Assembly: GCF_014230465.1 (NCBI RefSeq)
Contig: NZ_JAAXCY010000005.1
Location: forward strand, 310,001-374,000
Origin: Pseudomonas cremoris
GTDB lineage: Bacteria > Pseudomonadota > Gammaproteobacteria > Pseudomonadales > Pseudomonadaceae
DNA: 64,000 nucleotides
Direction: 5' to 3'
A program made the position numbers and the translations under genes. Every line of letters starts with the position of its first letter. The first letter of the stretch is position 1. Below the pieces are notes generated by a model. That model made no database searches and was not told the DNA's origin. It saw nothing but the letters and a program-made list of their open reading frames with translations. This document shows positions 35,584 to 46,171 of the stretch, piece by piece.

Positions 35584-35988
35584 TCAGCCTTCTTCAAGCC
35601 ACAAGCGAATCGGCTTGCCTTCGGCCGGCCAGAAACGCGTCTGCTCGATCGGCGAAATATCCCAGCGCTCAACGCCTTGCAGCGCCTGGAAGAAGCGATG
35701 TTCCTGCTCCATCAACGCCTCGGCGCAAAGCTTGCGGGTGCTGCCGATCTTGCCGAAGCTGAGCTTGTCGCCGTCGACGGTGTACGGCGCGAACCAATGG
35801 TTGCAGCCGCCATTGCCGTAGGCGCGGCCATCAGCACCGAGGGTAACGGTGAGGTGCGCGTAATCCATCAGTGGGCGTTCACCAATCCATTCCACCACGT
35901 AGCTGTGATCCTGCTTGAGCTTGACCGCATCGCCGGCGCAACCGGTGAGGCCGGCACCTAGGGCGGCGAGCAGAAGCAGGCCTTTCAT
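35584..35988 (-). CDS. META-domain (HslJ-like) lipoprotein
   Basis: The 134-aa protein has a lipobox (L-T-G-C, lipidated C17) and a META domain of the HslJ type: R-A-Y-G-N-G-G-C-N-H-W-F, then I-G-S-T-R-K-L-C. HslJ is linked to novobiocin tolerance in E. coli. ATG 35988 overlaps the upstream gene by 4 nt. Confidence 0.85.
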   Translation of the reverse strand: MKGLLLLAALGAGLTGCAGDAVKLKQDHSYVVEWIGERPLMDYAHLTVTLGADGRAYGNGGCNHWFAPYTVDGDKLSFGKIGSTRKLCAEALMEQEHRFFQALQGVERWDISPIEQTRFWPAEGKPIRLWLEEG

Positions 35989-36425
35989 TGGGCGGCCTTC
36001 TGGCATTTCGGGCAACGGTGTTTGTCGCCTTCGCTGGCCCAGCCCAACTCTTTGATACGTGCGTTGGCCGCCGGTTGCAGCGGTTCCTTAGTCAGTTTGG
36101 TTTCCACCGCGAATTCAAACTCCAGCACGCTGTCGCAGCTGTCGCAATTGACTTTCCAGGTGTGAATTTCCAACTCGCCGAATTTCGGCCCTTGGGCCAT
36201 GGCGACCCACTGGCCCACCGGGCGGATGGAGTAGCGCGCGTCACCTTCGACGGTAAGGCGCATCGACAGGGTTTTACTGCCACGCAGGGTGACGATCAAG
36301 ACGTCGCCATGCTTGATCGAACCACCGTTGCCGGTGACCTGGTAACGGCCCGGCACCAAGGCGCGGCATTCGATCAGGGTGTGTTGCGGGCTCAGCAAGC
36401 TGAAGCGGAAATCGTGTTCGGCCAT
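35985..36425 (-). CDS. Conserved hypothetical protein with CxxC motifs
   Basis: The 146-aa protein has no family I can name. It has no signal peptide or membrane segment. Cysteines occur in pairs: C-D-S-C in the middle (N-C-D-S-C-D) and C-P-K-C at the C-terminus, which could bind zinc. The N-terminal half looks beta-rich. ATG 36425 has GGAGG upstream. It is coupled by a 4-nt overlap to the META lipoprotein. Confidence 0.7.
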   Translation of the reverse strand: MAEHDFRFSLLSPQHTLIECRALVPGRYQVTGNGGSIKHGDVLIVTLRGSKTLSMRLTVEGDARYSIRPVGQWVAMAQGPKFGELEIHTWKVNCDSCDSVLEFEFAVETKLTKEPLQPAANARIKELGWASEGDKHRCPKCQKAAQ

Positions 36426-36496
36426 GGATCCTCCAAATAGGCGCGGCATCCTATCACGGGTGCCCGCCCATCATGAGCCTGGTATGTGACCGCTGA

Positions 36497-37486
36497 TCAT
36501 CCTTCGACCAGGTTCTGCGCCCGGCCATCAGCCCATGCGGCAATGTTCGCCAGCGTGGTGCCGGCGATTGCTCCCAGGGCCTCGCGGGTGAGGAACGCCT
36601 GGTGGGCGGTGATGATCACGTTGGGGAACGTCAGCAGGCGCGCGAGCACATCGTCCTGCAAGGGCAGGTCGGAGCGGTCTTCGAAGAACAGTTGGGCTTC
36701 TTCCTCATACACATCCAACCCCAGGTAGCCGAGCTGGCCGTCCTTGAGCGCTTCGATCAGTGCGGGTGTATCCACCAGGCCGCCGCGCCCGGTGTTGATC
36801 AGCATTGCGCCAGGTTGCATGTGGGCCAGGGAGCGGGCGTTGACCAAGTGCTTGCTGTCGGCGGTGAGCGGGCAGTGCAGGCTGATGATCTGCGCCTCGG
36901 CCAGCAGTTCCGGCAGGCTTACGTAGCGTGCGCCGAGGGCCAATACCTGCGGGTTGGGGAAGGGGTCGTAGGCCAGCAACTGGCAGCCGAAACCGGCCAT
37001 GATCTTGGCAAATGTGGCGCCGATCTGCCCGGTGCCGACTACGCCGACAGTCTTGCCCACCAGATCGAAACCGGTGAGGCCGTGCAGGCTGAAATCACCG
37101 TCGCGGGTTCGGTTGTAAGCGCGATGCAGGCGGCGGTTGAGCGCCAGGATCAGCGCCACCGCGTGCTCGGCTACGGCGTGGGGCGAGTAGGCCGGGACGC
37201 GCACGATGGTCAGGCCCAGGCGCTTGGCGGCGGCCAGGTCGACATGGTTGTAGCCCGCCGAGCGCAGGGCGATCAGCCGTGTGCCGCCGTTGGCCAGGTG
37301 TTCCAGCACTGGGGCGCTGAGGTCGTCATTGATAAAGGGGCAGACTACCTCGTGGTTTTCGGCCAGGGCCACGGTGTCGAGGTTGAGCCGGGCCGGCTGG
37401 AATTGCAGCTCTACGCCAGGTGGCAGTGCCTCGCCGAGGAAGCTGTCGCGGTCGTAGGTTTGGCTGCTGAATAGAATTACGCGCAT
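36497..37486 (-). CDS. ldhA: D-lactate dehydrogenase (2-hydroxyacid dehydrogenase family)
   Basis: The 329-aa NAD-dependent enzyme reduces pyruvate to D-lactate. Rossmann motif G-V-V-G-T-G-Q-I-G; catalytic arginine and histidine in the contexts I-A-L-R-S-A-G-Y and I-T-A-H-Q-A-F-L-T. The block Y-S-P-H-A-V-A-E-H-A-V-A is typical of LdhA. It lies directly downstream of gacS, as in P. aeruginosa by my recollection. ATG 37486 gives the standard length. Confidence 0.93.
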   Translation of the reverse strand: MRVILFSSQTYDRDSFLGEALPPGVELQFQPARLNLDTVALAENHEVVCPFINDDLSAPVLEHLANGGTRLIALRSAGYNHVDLAAAKRLGLTIVRVPAYSPHAVAEHAVALILALNRRLHRAYNRTRDGDFSLHGLTGFDLVGKTVGVVGTGQIGATFAKIMAGFGCQLLAYDPFPNPQVLALGARYVSLPELLAEAQIISLHCPLTADSKHLVNARSLAHMQPGAMLINTGRGGLVDTPALIEALKDGQLGYLGLDVYEEEAQLFFEDRSDLPLQDDVLARLLTFPNVIITAHQAFLTREALGAIAGTTLANIAAWADGRAQNLVEG

Positions 37487-37511
37487 CAAAGGCTTCCTTT
37501 TTTTGATGAGT

Positions 37512-40265
37512 TCAAGCGCTGACCCGCGCTTCACTGGCCAACCGGGTGATGGCAATGTCCAGTTCGTCCAGCGCACTCAGGGCCTTGGCGTCGTCCTGCT
37601 TGAGCAGGGTTTCGGCTCGTTGGCAGGCGGCGCGCAGTTGTGGCACGCCACAGTAGCGCGTGGCGCCGTGCAGGCGGTGCACGCGTTCGATCAAGGCGTT
37701 GTTGTCATTCGCGTCACGGGCGATGGCGATGGCCAAGCGGTCGGCTTCCAGCGAGGCCAATAACATGGCCAGCATGTCGGCGGCCAAGTCGGTCTTGCCG
37801 GCAGCCAGGCGCAGGCCTTCCTCGTGGTCCAGCACCGGCAATTGCACGCCAGGGCCCACGCCGTCGGCTGCTCGTTCCGGGCCTTGATTGCGCAGGGCCA
37901 GGCCGGTCCACTTCAGCACCACTTGGGCCAGTTGCCGTTCGCTGATGGGCTTGGTCAGGTAATCGTCCATGCCACTTTGCAGCAAGGCGCGTTTTTCGTT
38001 GGCCATGGCGTGCGCGGTCAGGGCAACCACTGGCAGCGGGGTGCCGTCGCGCTCGCTTTCCCACAGGCGTATCGCTTCGGTGCTCTGGCGACCGTCCATG
38101 CCGGGCATCTGCACATCCATCAGCACCAGGTCGAAGGCGTCTTGCTTGACCGCGTCAACTGCTGCGTAACCGCTTTCCACCGCACGTACCCTGGCGCCCA
38201 TGTCCTCCAGGAGCGTCTGTACCAGCAGCAGGTTTGCCGGGTTGTCATCCACGCACAGCACACGCGGCGCACGGCTGGACAGCGGCTCGCCGGGATCGCC
38301 GCGCGACGGGCGCGGGCTGATCAGGTCGGACAAGGCTCGGCGCAATTTGCGGGTGCACGCCGGCTTTGCCTGCAACTGGCTGTTGGGGTTGGGCACAGAC
38401 TGGTTGAACAGCATCTGTTCGGTGGTGGGGCACAGCACCAGCACCTTGCAGCCCAGGTGTTCGAGGTCCCACAGGTGTTGATTGAGGCGCTCGGGCGGAA
38501 TGTCATTGGCGGTGACGCCGAGCACCGCCAGGTCGATGGCCTGGTCGGTCTGGTGGGCGCTGGTGATGCCGTTGGTCAGGCTTTCCAGGGTGTTGAACGG
38601 TGTGACTTCCAGGCCACAGTCTTCCAACTGATGCTGCAGGGCCTGGCGTGCCAGTTCGTGGTTTTCCAGCACCGCCACGCGATGACCCAGTAGCGGCGCG
38701 GAGGGCAGGTCCTCGACGTCATCGCGGGTCTTGGGCAGGTTCAGGCTGATCCAGAACTCCGAGCCTTCGCCCGGCGTGCTGTCGACGCCGATCTCACCGC
38801 CCATCTGCTCGATCAAACGCTTGGAGATCACCAGGCCCAGGCCCGTACCGCCGGGTTGGCGTGACAGCGAGTTGTCGGCTTGGCTGAACGCCTGGAACAA
38901 CGCGCGCACATCCTGGCTGGACAGGCCGATGCCGGTGTCCTGCACGCTGATGCGCAGTTGCACGCTGTCTTCTTGTTCGTCCTCGATCATCGCGCGCGCC
39001 ACGATGGTGCCTTCGCGGGTGAACTTGATCGCATTGCTGATCAGGTTGGTGAGAATCTGCTTGAGGCGCAGCGGGTCGCCCACCAGCGCCAGCGGCGTGT
39101 CGCGATAGACCAGGCTCACCAGTTCCAGCTGCTTGGCATGGGCGGCGGGGGCCAGAATGGTCAGGGTGTCTTGCAGCAAGTCGCGCAGGTTGAAGGGAAT
39201 ACTGTCGAGCACCAGTTTGCCGGCCTCGATCTTCGAGAAATCGAGGATTTCATTGATGATGCCCAGCAGGTTGTCGGCGGATTTTTCGATGGTGCCCAAG
39301 TAGTCGAGCTGGCGCGGTGTGAGTTCGCTTTTTTGCAGCAGGTGGGTAAAACCCAGGATGCCGTTGAGCGGGGTGCGGATTTCGTGGCTCATGTTGGCCA
39401 GGAACTCCGACTTGATGCGGCTGGCTTCCAGGGCCTCTTTGCGGGCCAGGTCCAGCTCGATGTTCTGGATCTCGATGGTTTCCAGGTTCTGGCGCACATC
39501 TTCAGTGGCCTGGTCGATGCTGTGCTGCAATTCTTCCTGGGCGTTCTGCAGGGTCTCGGCCATGCGGTTGATGCCCGAGGCGAGTTGGTCCAGTTCCTGG
39601 CTGCCCAAGGGTGGCAGGCGGGTTTCCAGGTTACCGTCCTTGAGTTGGGCCACGGCTTGCTTGATCTGGCCAATCGGCGAATTGATGGTGCGGCTGATGC
39701 GCAGTGCCAGGGCCGCGGTGCAAACCAGGCCGATGGCAATCAGCAGCAGGCTGGCGAACAGGCTGCGATAGCCGCGCAACAGCATGCCGTTGTGGGACAG
39801 TTCCACTTCAACCCAGCCCAGCAGCCGGTCGGCTTCATCCGGGATCAGGTCACCGGCAAGGTTGCGGTGGCGGCCGAACACCGGCAAGAGGTAGCGCGTG
39901 GCGTCGTTGCCGGTGCGTTGCAGCAGGTGGGAACTGTTGCCGACGGGCGGCTGGTTGAGCATGGTCGGGCCCGCGTGGGCGAGGGCGCCTCGGTCCGGAC
40001 CGAGGAATGACACCGCCCGTACGTCCTGTTGTTCCAGGGATTGGGTGGCGATGCGCTCAAGCAGATCGGTATTGCGCGCGCTCAGGGCGGGGGCCACCAG
40101 GGGAGCCAGTTGCTCGGAGATCATTTCGCCGCGTTGGAGGAGTTGAGCCTGCAATTCCGAGAGTTGCATCCTGGTGAAATAGCCCCCCAACAACAACGCC
40201 ATCAGGCTGGTCGGTAATAAGGTCAGCAACAGTACGCGGCCTTTTATCCCCATTCTTCTAAGCAC
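37512..40265 (-). CDS. gacS: Hybrid sensor kinase GacS (BarA family)
   Basis: GacS drives the Gac/Rsm cascade through GacA and controls secondary metabolism, exoenzymes and biofilm formation. The 917-aa protein has TM1 (about 10-30), a periplasmic domain, TM2 (about 170-190), HAMP, a coiled coil, the kinase core with H294 (M-S-H-E-I-R-T-P-L), a pseudo-receiver-like stretch, a receiver ([11 protein letters not shown]) and a C-terminal HPt (R-V-H-R-L-H-G-A-T). Length and H294 agree with known P. fluorescens GacS. It is intact: no frameshift or stop, although this gene often mutates in culture. Confidence 0.97.
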   Translation of the reverse strand: MLRRMGIKGRVLLLTLLPTSLMALLLGGYFTRMQLSELQAQLLQRGEMISEQLAPLVAPALSARNTDLLERIATQSLEQQDVRAVSFLGPDRGALAHAGPTMLNQPPVGNSSHLLQRTGNDATRYLLPVFGRHRNLAGDLIPDEADRLLGWVEVELSHNGMLLRGYRSLFASLLLIAIGLVCTAALALRISRTINSPIGQIKQAVAQLKDGNLETRLPPLGSQELDQLASGINRMAETLQNAQEELQHSIDQATEDVRQNLETIEIQNIELDLARKEALEASRIKSEFLANMSHEIRTPLNGILGFTHLLQKSELTPRQLDYLGTIEKSADNLLGIINEILDFSKIEAGKLVLDSIPFNLRDLLQDTLTILAPAAHAKQLELVSLVYRDTPLALVGDPLRLKQILTNLISNAIKFTREGTIVARAMIEDEQEDSVQLRISVQDTGIGLSSQDVRALFQAFSQADNSLSRQPGGTGLGLVISKRLIEQMGGEIGVDSTPGEGSEFWISLNLPKTRDDVEDLPSAPLLGHRVAVLENHELARQALQHQLEDCGLEVTPFNTLESLTNGITSAHQTDQAIDLAVLGVTANDIPPERLNQHLWDLEHLGCKVLVLCPTTEQMLFNQSVPNPNSQLQAKPACTRKLRRALSDLISPRPSRGDPGEPLSSRAPRVLCVDDNPANLLLVQTLLEDMGARVRAVESGYAAVDAVKQDAFDLVLMDVQMPGMDGRQSTEAIRLWESERDGTPLPVVALTAHAMANEKRALLQSGMDDYLTKPISERQLAQVVLKWTGLALRNQGPERAADGVGPGVQLPVLDHEEGLRLAAGKTDLAADMLAMLLASLEADRLAIAIARDANDNNALIERVHRLHGATRYCGVPQLRAACQRAETLLKQDDAKALSALDELDIAITRLASEARVSA

Positions 40266-40471
40266 GCCACTCTCCTGCTACCACATTGTTATCGATGATT
40301 CGCCCGGGCATCCGGCCCGCGCCACCTGCGCAGTGTAGCCATTTGCGCGATGTGGAATCTTGCAAATTAATGACATACAACAATCTTCACGTCATTGGGG
40401 GAGGCGATGGCGATTGCCTGTAGCGGGGTAATCTTGAATAATCGGCCACTGAGAATGACTTGCAGACGCTA

Positions 40472-41200
40472 ATGAATCCCGCAGCAGTTGGCCAACCCAG
40501 TATCCTGACGATCGAAGATGACCCTGTACTCGGCGCTTATGTCCATGAGCACCTTGGTCGCTGTGGCTTCGACGTGACGTGGTGCCAGAACGGCCAGCAA
40601 GGGCTGCAGATGGCGCGCGACCAGGCGTTCGACGTGGTGTTGATGGACATCCTGCTGCCGGGAATGGATGGCCTGTCGATCCTCACTCACCTGCGCCAGA
40701 GCCATTCGATCCCCGTTATCCTCATGTCGGCCCTGGGCGCCGAGGCGGATCGCGTCAGTGGCTTCCGCCTCGGCGCCGATGACTACCTGCCCAAGCCGTT
40801 CAGCATGATTGAGCTGCGGGTACGCATCGAGGCCATCTTGCGTCGTGTGGCCCTGGACCGGCGCCCGCTGCCGACCCTGGCGCCTGTACGCGATGACACG
40901 CGCACCCTGCGCTTCGATGATGAGCTGTGCGACGTCTTCCACCAGGAACACTGGGCCAACCTGACCCGCAGCGAATATCGCCTGCTCGAAACCCTGCATC
41001 GCAACAGTGATGAAGTCCTCAGCAAGGCTTTCCTTTATCAGCATGTGTTGCAACGTGGTTATGCCCCCCATGACCGCAGCCTCGACATGCATATCAGCCA
41101 AATCCGCCGCAAGCTCAAGGCCATCGGTTATAGCGAACGCGAAGTGCGCACCGTATGGGGCAAGGGCTATGTCCTGAGCGGTCTCGATGACGGCATTTAA
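40472..41200 (+). CDS. OmpR-family response regulator (PirR-like)
   Basis: The 242-aa protein has a receiver domain with acidic pocket E-D-D and phospho-acceptor D in V-L-M-D-I-L-L-P-G-M-D-G, then a winged-helix DNA-binding domain ending V-R-T-V-W-G-K-G-Y-V-L. It overlaps its kinase gene by 14 nt and is divergent from gacS. In PAO1, by my recollection, gacS is followed by pirR-pirS, which control a siderophore receptor; no receptor gene follows here. A TTG 12 nt upstream is an alternative start. Confidence 0.85.
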   Translation: MNPAAVGQPSILTIEDDPVLGAYVHEHLGRCGFDVTWCQNGQQGLQMARDQAFDVVLMDILLPGMDGLSILTHLRQSHSIPVILMSALGAEADRVSGFRLGADDYLPKPFSMIELRVRIEAILRRVALDRRPLPTLAPVRDDTRTLRFDDELCDVFHQEHWANLTRSEYRLLETLHRNSDEVLSKAFLYQHVLQRGYAPHDRSLDMHISQIRRKLKAIGYSEREVRTVWGKGYVLSGLDDGI

Positions 41201-42557
41201 GCGTCCCTTGAAGCGGTTACCGGGGAAACACTCGTTATTCTGGAAGCTGGCCTGCCTGTTGATCGCGTTCTGCTTGCTGATGATCTGGCTGAGCTGGTCC
41301 TGGGGCCGGTACATGGAAGAGCAAAACGCGTATCTGGACAAGGAGGCGAGGGCCACCTTGAGTGGCTACGCCGTCAGCGCCGAGCAGGCTTGGAGCCGAG
41401 GCGGTGCCGAAGGCGTTGATGCGTGGTTGCAGGCAATGCGTGCGCGGGAGAGCACGTGGATCGGTGTGATTGGCAATGATCTGCAATCGTTGAGCAACAT
41501 TCCGCTGACCGATAGGGAAAGCCAGCGCCTGACCTTCCTGCGCGGCCTCGATTGGCCGGTGAGTCGGCACGCGAAGGGCTTGCCGTGGCTGAAGATTCCG
41601 TTTCCGGTGGACCCAAATGTGGGCTCGCTGGTCATCGAACTGCCCCAGCGTTTCCTGCCGGGGCGCTACCAGTTGTTCTGGCGAGTGGTAACTAACGGCG
41701 TGATCCCCGGATTGTTCACCCTGTTGCTGTGTGTCGGCCTGTATCGGCTGCTGATCATGCCGCTCAATCAACTGCGCGAGCAGGCCAATGCCTGGCGCGC
41801 TGATCAATTGCACACGCGGCTGTCCCATGACGCCACCAGTCGCCAGGATGAGTTGGGCGAGTTGGGTCGGGCTTTTGACCATATGTCCGAACGTTTGCAG
41901 GGCACTGTGGTGTTGCAGCAGCAATTGCTGCGGGACATGTCCCATGAATTGCGTACGCCGTTGAGCCGCTTGCGGGTGGCCTGTGACAGTGAGCAAGACC
42001 TGGCCCAACTGCGTGAGCGCCTCGGCCGCGAGATCGACGCCATGCAGCGCCTGGTGGAAGGCAGCCTGCAACTGGCCTGGTTGGACACTGAGCGTGCACC
42101 GTTGCCCAAGGAAGACATTCAACTGCAGGCCCTCTGGGACATGCTGCGTGAGAACGCGTGTTTTGAAAGCGATTGGCCGGCATCGCGCTTGCCGTGCCTG
42201 CTGGAAGCCGATTGTTGGGTGCGGGGCGACCTGAATACGCTGGCCCAGGCCCTGGAAAATATTCTGCGTAACGCCATACGCCATTCACCACCCAATGGCG
42301 TGGTGAGCCTGGACGGTCAGCGCGAAGGAGATCACTGGCACCTGTGGCTGGAAGATCAGGGCGGGGGGATTGCCGAGCAGGACCTGGAGCGCATTTTTGC
42401 GCCGTTCACCCGTTTGGAGGGTTCCCGCCCTGGCGATGGCGGGTTTGGCCTGGGCTTGAGCATCGCCCGAAATGCGGTGCAACGTCAGGACGGCAATCTC
42501 TGGGCGGAGAACACGGGGCGCGGCCTGCGGGTTCATCTGCGACTGCCGGCTCGCTAG
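41187..42557 (+). CDS. Sensor histidine kinase (PirS-like)
   Basis: The 456-aa kinase has two transmembrane helices (about 18-38 and 170-190) framing a periplasmic sensor, then HAMP, HisKA with H in M-S-H-E-L-R-T-P-L-S and a HATPase with N-x-x-x-N-A-I-R-H, D-Q-G-G-G-I and G-F-G-L-G-L-S. Its start overlaps the regulator gene, so the pair is translationally coupled. The signal is unknown; an iron or siderophore link is suggested only by position. Confidence 0.85.
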   Translation: MTAFKRPLKRLPGKHSLFWKLACLLIAFCLLMIWLSWSWGRYMEEQNAYLDKEARATLSGYAVSAEQAWSRGGAEGVDAWLQAMRARESTWIGVIGNDLQSLSNIPLTDRESQRLTFLRGLDWPVSRHAKGLPWLKIPFPVDPNVGSLVIELPQRFLPGRYQLFWRVVTNGVIPGLFTLLLCVGLYRLLIMPLNQLREQANAWRADQLHTRLSHDATSRQDELGELGRAFDHMSERLQGTVVLQQQLLRDMSHELRTPLSRLRVACDSEQDLAQLRERLGREIDAMQRLVEGSLQLAWLDTERAPLPKEDIQLQALWDMLRENACFESDWPASRLPCLLEADCWVRGDLNTLAQALENILRNAIRHSPPNGVVSLDGQREGDHWHLWLEDQGGGIAEQDLERIFAPFTRLEGSRPGDGGFGLGLSIARNAVQRQDGNLWAENTGRGLRVHLRLPAR

Positions 42558-42560
42558 GCT

Positions 42561-43076
42561 TCAACCGCGACGCTGTTTGCGCTTCTTCCATTGATGCGCG
42601 ACCCACCAGCGCCAATAGCCCATCGTCAGGCAATAGGCCAGCGCACCCAGCACCAGTCCGAGTACTACTGAGCCCAGCAGGAACGGCTGCCACAAAGTGC
42701 TCAGTTGGCCGCTGATCCACTCCCAGGTCAGGTCGTCGGGCAGGCTGCGGGGCGGCACGTTCATCAGCCAGGCCCCGGTCATATAAGTGCAGATAAATAC
42801 TACCGGCATGGTGATCGGGTTGGTCAGCCACACCAGGCTGACGGCGATCGGCATGTTGCCGCGCACTACGATCGCGAGGATCGCCGCCAGCAACATCTGC
42901 AATGGAATCGGAATAAACGCCGCGAATAATCCCACCGCCATGGCTCGCGCCACTGAGTGCCGGTTCAGGTGCCAGAGGTTCGGGTCATGCAGCAATGTGC
43001 CGAGAAACTGTAATGACTTGTGTTCCCGGATACTGCTGGGATCGGGCATGTACCGTTTGAATAAGCGCCGGGGCAT
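42561..43076 (-). CDS. DUF2062 domain membrane protein
   Basis: The 171-aa protein has about three to four hydrophobic segments and the conserved S-V-A-R-A-M-A-V-G-L-F-A-A-F-I-P-I-P, typical of DUF2062. The C-terminus is very basic (K-K-R-K-Q-R-R). It is convergent with the sensor kinase (3 bp apart) and divergent from comEC. Function unknown. Confidence 0.85.
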   Translation of the reverse strand: MPRRLFKRYMPDPSSIREHKSLQFLGTLLHDPNLWHLNRHSVARAMAVGLFAAFIPIPLQMLLAAILAIVVRGNMPIAVSLVWLTNPITMPVVFICTYMTGAWLMNVPPRSLPDDLTWEWISGQLSTLWQPFLLGSVVLGLVLGALAYCLTMGYWRWWVAHQWKKRKQRRG

Positions 43077-43211
43077 AAGGGGTCCAGGTCAAATCGAGGG
43101 GCAAGTATGCCCGCATTCTATAAACAGAAAATTCAGACTTTGTGACAAAACATCATAGGCTGCGCCAGGCACCCAACTAAGACTGAATGGATCACTTCAA
43201 AGGGATGATTC

Positions 43212-45437
43212 ATGAAGACAGGGATGTTTGCATTGGCACTGGGCCTGTTGGCCTTGCGTTGGCTGCCCGCGTTGCCGTCTGTCGGGTGGCTGCTGGCCAT
43301 GCTGGTGCTCGTGTTGATGCTGTTGCCGTTTCGCACCTATCCCTTGGCATTTTTCCTACTGGGCCTGAGTTGGGCGTGTATCAGTGCGCAATGGGCGCTG
43401 GATGATCGCCTGCGGCCAGCGTTGGACGGCCAGACTCGCTGGATCGAAGGGCGGGTAATCGGGTTGCCGCAACAGACCGGCGAGGGCGTACGCTTCGAGT
43501 TAGCCGACAGCCGGGCGCGCAATGTCCTGTTACCCAAGCGCATTCGGGTGTCGTGGCGGGGCGGGCCAGCGGTGCGCAGCGGCGAACGTTGGCGTTTGGC
43601 TGTGACCCTCAAGCGGCCATCCGGGCTGCTGAATTTTCATGGGTTCGACCAGGAAGCCTGGTTATTGGCCCAGCGCATCGGGGCGACGGGCTCGGTAAAG
43701 GACGGTGAACGCCTGACACCTGCGCGGAATGCCTGGCGCGACACGGTTCGCCAGCGCCTGCTTGCTGTGGATGCCCAAGGCCGCGAGGCGGGCCTGGCCG
43801 CGCTGGTGCTTGGCGACGGTTCCGGCTTGACCCGTGAGGATTGGCGGGTATTGCAGGACACTGGCACCGTTCACCTGATGGTGATTTCCGGCCAGCACAT
43901 TGGGATGCTGGCAGGCCTGATCTACGCACTGATCGCCGGACTGGCGCGCTACGGTTGCTGGCCTAGTCGTTGGCCGTGGCTGCCTTGGGCGTGCGGCTTG
44001 GCATTCGCTGCTGCCCTGGGGTACGGCCTGCTGGCAGGGTTCGGCGTACCGGTGCAGCGTGCCTGCGTGATGGTTGGGTTGGTGCTGGTGTGGCGCTTGC
44101 GTTTTCGTCATCTGGGGCTCTGGTGGCCCTTGTTATTGGCGCTCAACGGGGTGCTGATTCTTGAACCCTTGGCCAGCCTGCAACCGGGTTTCTGGCTGTC
44201 GTTTGCGGCGGTCGCGGTGTTGGTATTGGCGTTCGGCGGACGGCTGGGGCCGTGGAGCGTGTGGCAAGCATGGACCCGCCCGCAAGGGCTGATCGCCATC
44301 GGTTTGTTCCCGGTCTTGCTGGTGTTGGGGCTGCCGATCAGCCTCAGTGCGCCGCTGGCCAATCTGGTCGCCGTACCGTGGATCAGCCTGGTGGTATTGC
44401 CGTTGGCGCTGCTGGGGACTGCCTTGTTGCCGCTACCTTTTATAGGTGAGGGATTGCTGTGGTTGGCAGGCGGTGCGCTGGACGGGTTATTCAGCGGCTT
44501 GGCGTGGCTTGCCGGGCGGGTGCCCGCCTGGGTACCGGCCGAGGTGCCGCTGGGCTATTGGCTGATAAGCCTGATAGGTGCCGTGGTGGTTCTGCTGCCC
44601 AAAGGCGTGCCTTTTCGCGTGTTGGGCTGGCCGATGTTGATGCTGGCGGTGTTTCCCCCGCGGGAGCCGGTGGCCCATGGACAGCTGGAGGTGGTGCAGT
44701 TGGATGTTGGGCAGGGGCAATCCCTGATTCTGCGCACTCGCCATCACACCTTGCTCTACGATGCTGGCCCGCGCTCAGGAACGTTCGATCTGGGCGCACG
44801 GGTGGTGTTGCCGTCGTTGCAAAAGCTCGGCGTAGGGGCATTGGACATGATGCTGTTGAGCCACGCGGACGCCGATCATGCCGGTGGCGCGGGGGCGATT
44901 GCCAGGGGGATACCCATCAAGCGCGTAGTAGGCGGGGAAACCGAGGGGTTGCCCGCGGTTCTCGGCGCTCAGCCTTGCCAGAGTGGTGAGCGATGGATGT
45001 GGGATGGCGTGTCATTTGAACTCTGGCAGTGGCCGGATGCTACTAACGGTAATGCAAAATCCTGTGTCTTGCAGGTCGAGGCCAACGGCGAGCACCTGTT
45101 GCTGACAGGTGATATAGATCGCGCTGCGGAACAAGCCTTCCTGGTGTCACCACTCGCAGCGCCCACCGATTGGCTGCAAGCACCGCACCACGGCAGTCGC
45201 AGTTCATCCTCGCGCGCTTTTTTGCAGAGGCTGGCGCCCAAGTCCGTGCTGGTTTCCCGTGGGCGCGGCAACGCGTTCGGCCATCCTCATCCTCAGGTTA
45301 TGGCGCGCTACCACGCGTTGGGAAGCCAGGTGTACGACAGCGCTGAGCAAGGGGCTGTGCGTGTGCAACTGGGAGCCTTTGCTCCACCGGTTGTTGCGCG
45401 CAGTCAACGTCGGTTCTGGCGTGAACGGTTACCTTAA
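43212..45437 (+). CDS. comEC: ComEC/Rec2 DNA uptake channel
   Basis: ComEC carries single-stranded DNA across the inner membrane in natural transformation. The 741-aa protein has N-terminal membrane helices, an OB-like domain (about 60-170), the competence membrane domain with about ten helices, and a C-terminal metallo-beta-lactamase domain with intact H-A-D-A-D-H-A-G-G. It appears full-length. GGGATG-like spacing upstream is weak. Confidence 0.94.
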   Translation: MKTGMFALALGLLALRWLPALPSVGWLLAMLVLVLMLLPFRTYPLAFFLLGLSWACISAQWALDDRLRPALDGQTRWIEGRVIGLPQQTGEGVRFELADSRARNVLLPKRIRVSWRGGPAVRSGERWRLAVTLKRPSGLLNFHGFDQEAWLLAQRIGATGSVKDGERLTPARNAWRDTVRQRLLAVDAQGREAGLAALVLGDGSGLTREDWRVLQDTGTVHLMVISGQHIGMLAGLIYALIAGLARYGCWPSRWPWLPWACGLAFAAALGYGLLAGFGVPVQRACVMVGLVLVWRLRFRHLGLWWPLLLALNGVLILEPLASLQPGFWLSFAAVAVLVLAFGGRLGPWSVWQAWTRPQGLIAIGLFPVLLVLGLPISLSAPLANLVAVPWISLVVLPLALLGTALLPLPFIGEGLLWLAGGALDGLFSGLAWLAGRVPAWVPAEVPLGYWLISLIGAVVVLLPKGVPFRVLGWPMLMLAVFPPREPVAHGQLEVVQLDVGQGQSLILRTRHHTLLYDAGPRSGTFDLGARVVLPSLQKLGVGALDMMLLSHADADHAGGAGAIARGIPIKRVVGGETEGLPAVLGAQPCQSGERWMWDGVSFELWQWPDATNGNAKSCVLQVEANGEHLLLTGDIDRAAEQAFLVSPLAAPTDWLQAPHHGSRSSSSRAFLQRLAPKSVLVSRGRGNAFGHPHPQVMARYHALGSQVYDSAEQGAVRVQLGAFAPPVVARSQRRFWRERLP

Positions 45438-45535
45438 TCCTGAGTTACAAACGGCCAGTGCGGGGCTTGGGTCGACGAGCCCCGCTGCCGAACCTATATG
45501 GTAAAGTGGCGCACTTTTTCGAGGGGACATTCACT

Positions 45536-46171
45536 GTGTGGGAATTGGTCAAATCCGGCGGCTGGATGATGTTGCCGATCATCATGAGCTCTATCGCCGC
45601 ACTCGGCATCGTTGCCGAACGCCTGTGGACCCTGCGCGCCAGCCGCGTCACCCCTGAGCATTTGTTGGGGCAGGTCTGGGGTTGGATCAAGAACAAGCAA
45701 TTGGACAAAGAGAAACTCAAGGAGCTGCGCGCCAATTCGCCCTTGGGTGAGATCCTCGCCGCAGGCCTCGCCAACTCCAAGCACGGTCGCGAGATCATGA
45801 AGGAGTGCATCGAAGAGGCTGCCGCCCGGGTCATTCATGAGCTGGAGCGCTATATCAACGCCCTCGGCACTATCGCCGCCATGGCGCCCCTGCTGGGTTT
45901 GCTTGGCACGGTGCTGGGCATGATCGACATTTTCAGCTCGTTCATGGGCTCGGGCATGACCACCAACGCTGCTGTGCTGGCGGGGGGGATTTCCAAGGCA
46001 TTGATCACTACCGCTGCGGGTCTGATGGTGGGTATTCCTTCGGTGTTCTTCCATCGTTTCCTGCAACGCCGCATCGATGAACTGGTGGTGGGCATGGAGC
46101 AGGAAGCCATCAAACTGGTGGAGGTGGTACAGGGCGACCGTGATGTGGACCTGGTTGAGGGCAGAGCGTGA
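45536..46171 (+). CDS. exbB: MotA/TolQ/ExbB proton channel protein
   Basis: The 211-aa protein has three membrane helices, with the pore region M-A-P-L-L-G-L-L-G-T-V-L-G-M and the late T-T-A-A-G-L-M-V-G-I-P. I chose a GTG at 45536 (V-W-E-L-V-K-S-G-G-W) because GAGGGG lies about 9 nt upstream; the ATG 78 nt earlier adds a sequence unlike the family. It pairs with ExbD (4-nt overlap). No tonB or tolA is adjacent; the genes sit upstream of lpxK, an arrangement also known in other Pseudomonas. Confidence 0.9.
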   Translation: MWELVKSGGWMMLPIIMSSIAALGIVAERLWTLRASRVTPEHLLGQVWGWIKNKQLDKEKLKELRANSPLGEILAAGLANSKHGREIMKECIEEAAARVIHELERYINALGTIAAMAPLLGLLGTVLGMIDIFSSFMGSGMTTNAAVLAGGISKALITTAAGLMVGIPSVFFHRFLQRRIDELVVGMEQEAIKLVEVVQGDRDVDLVEGRA

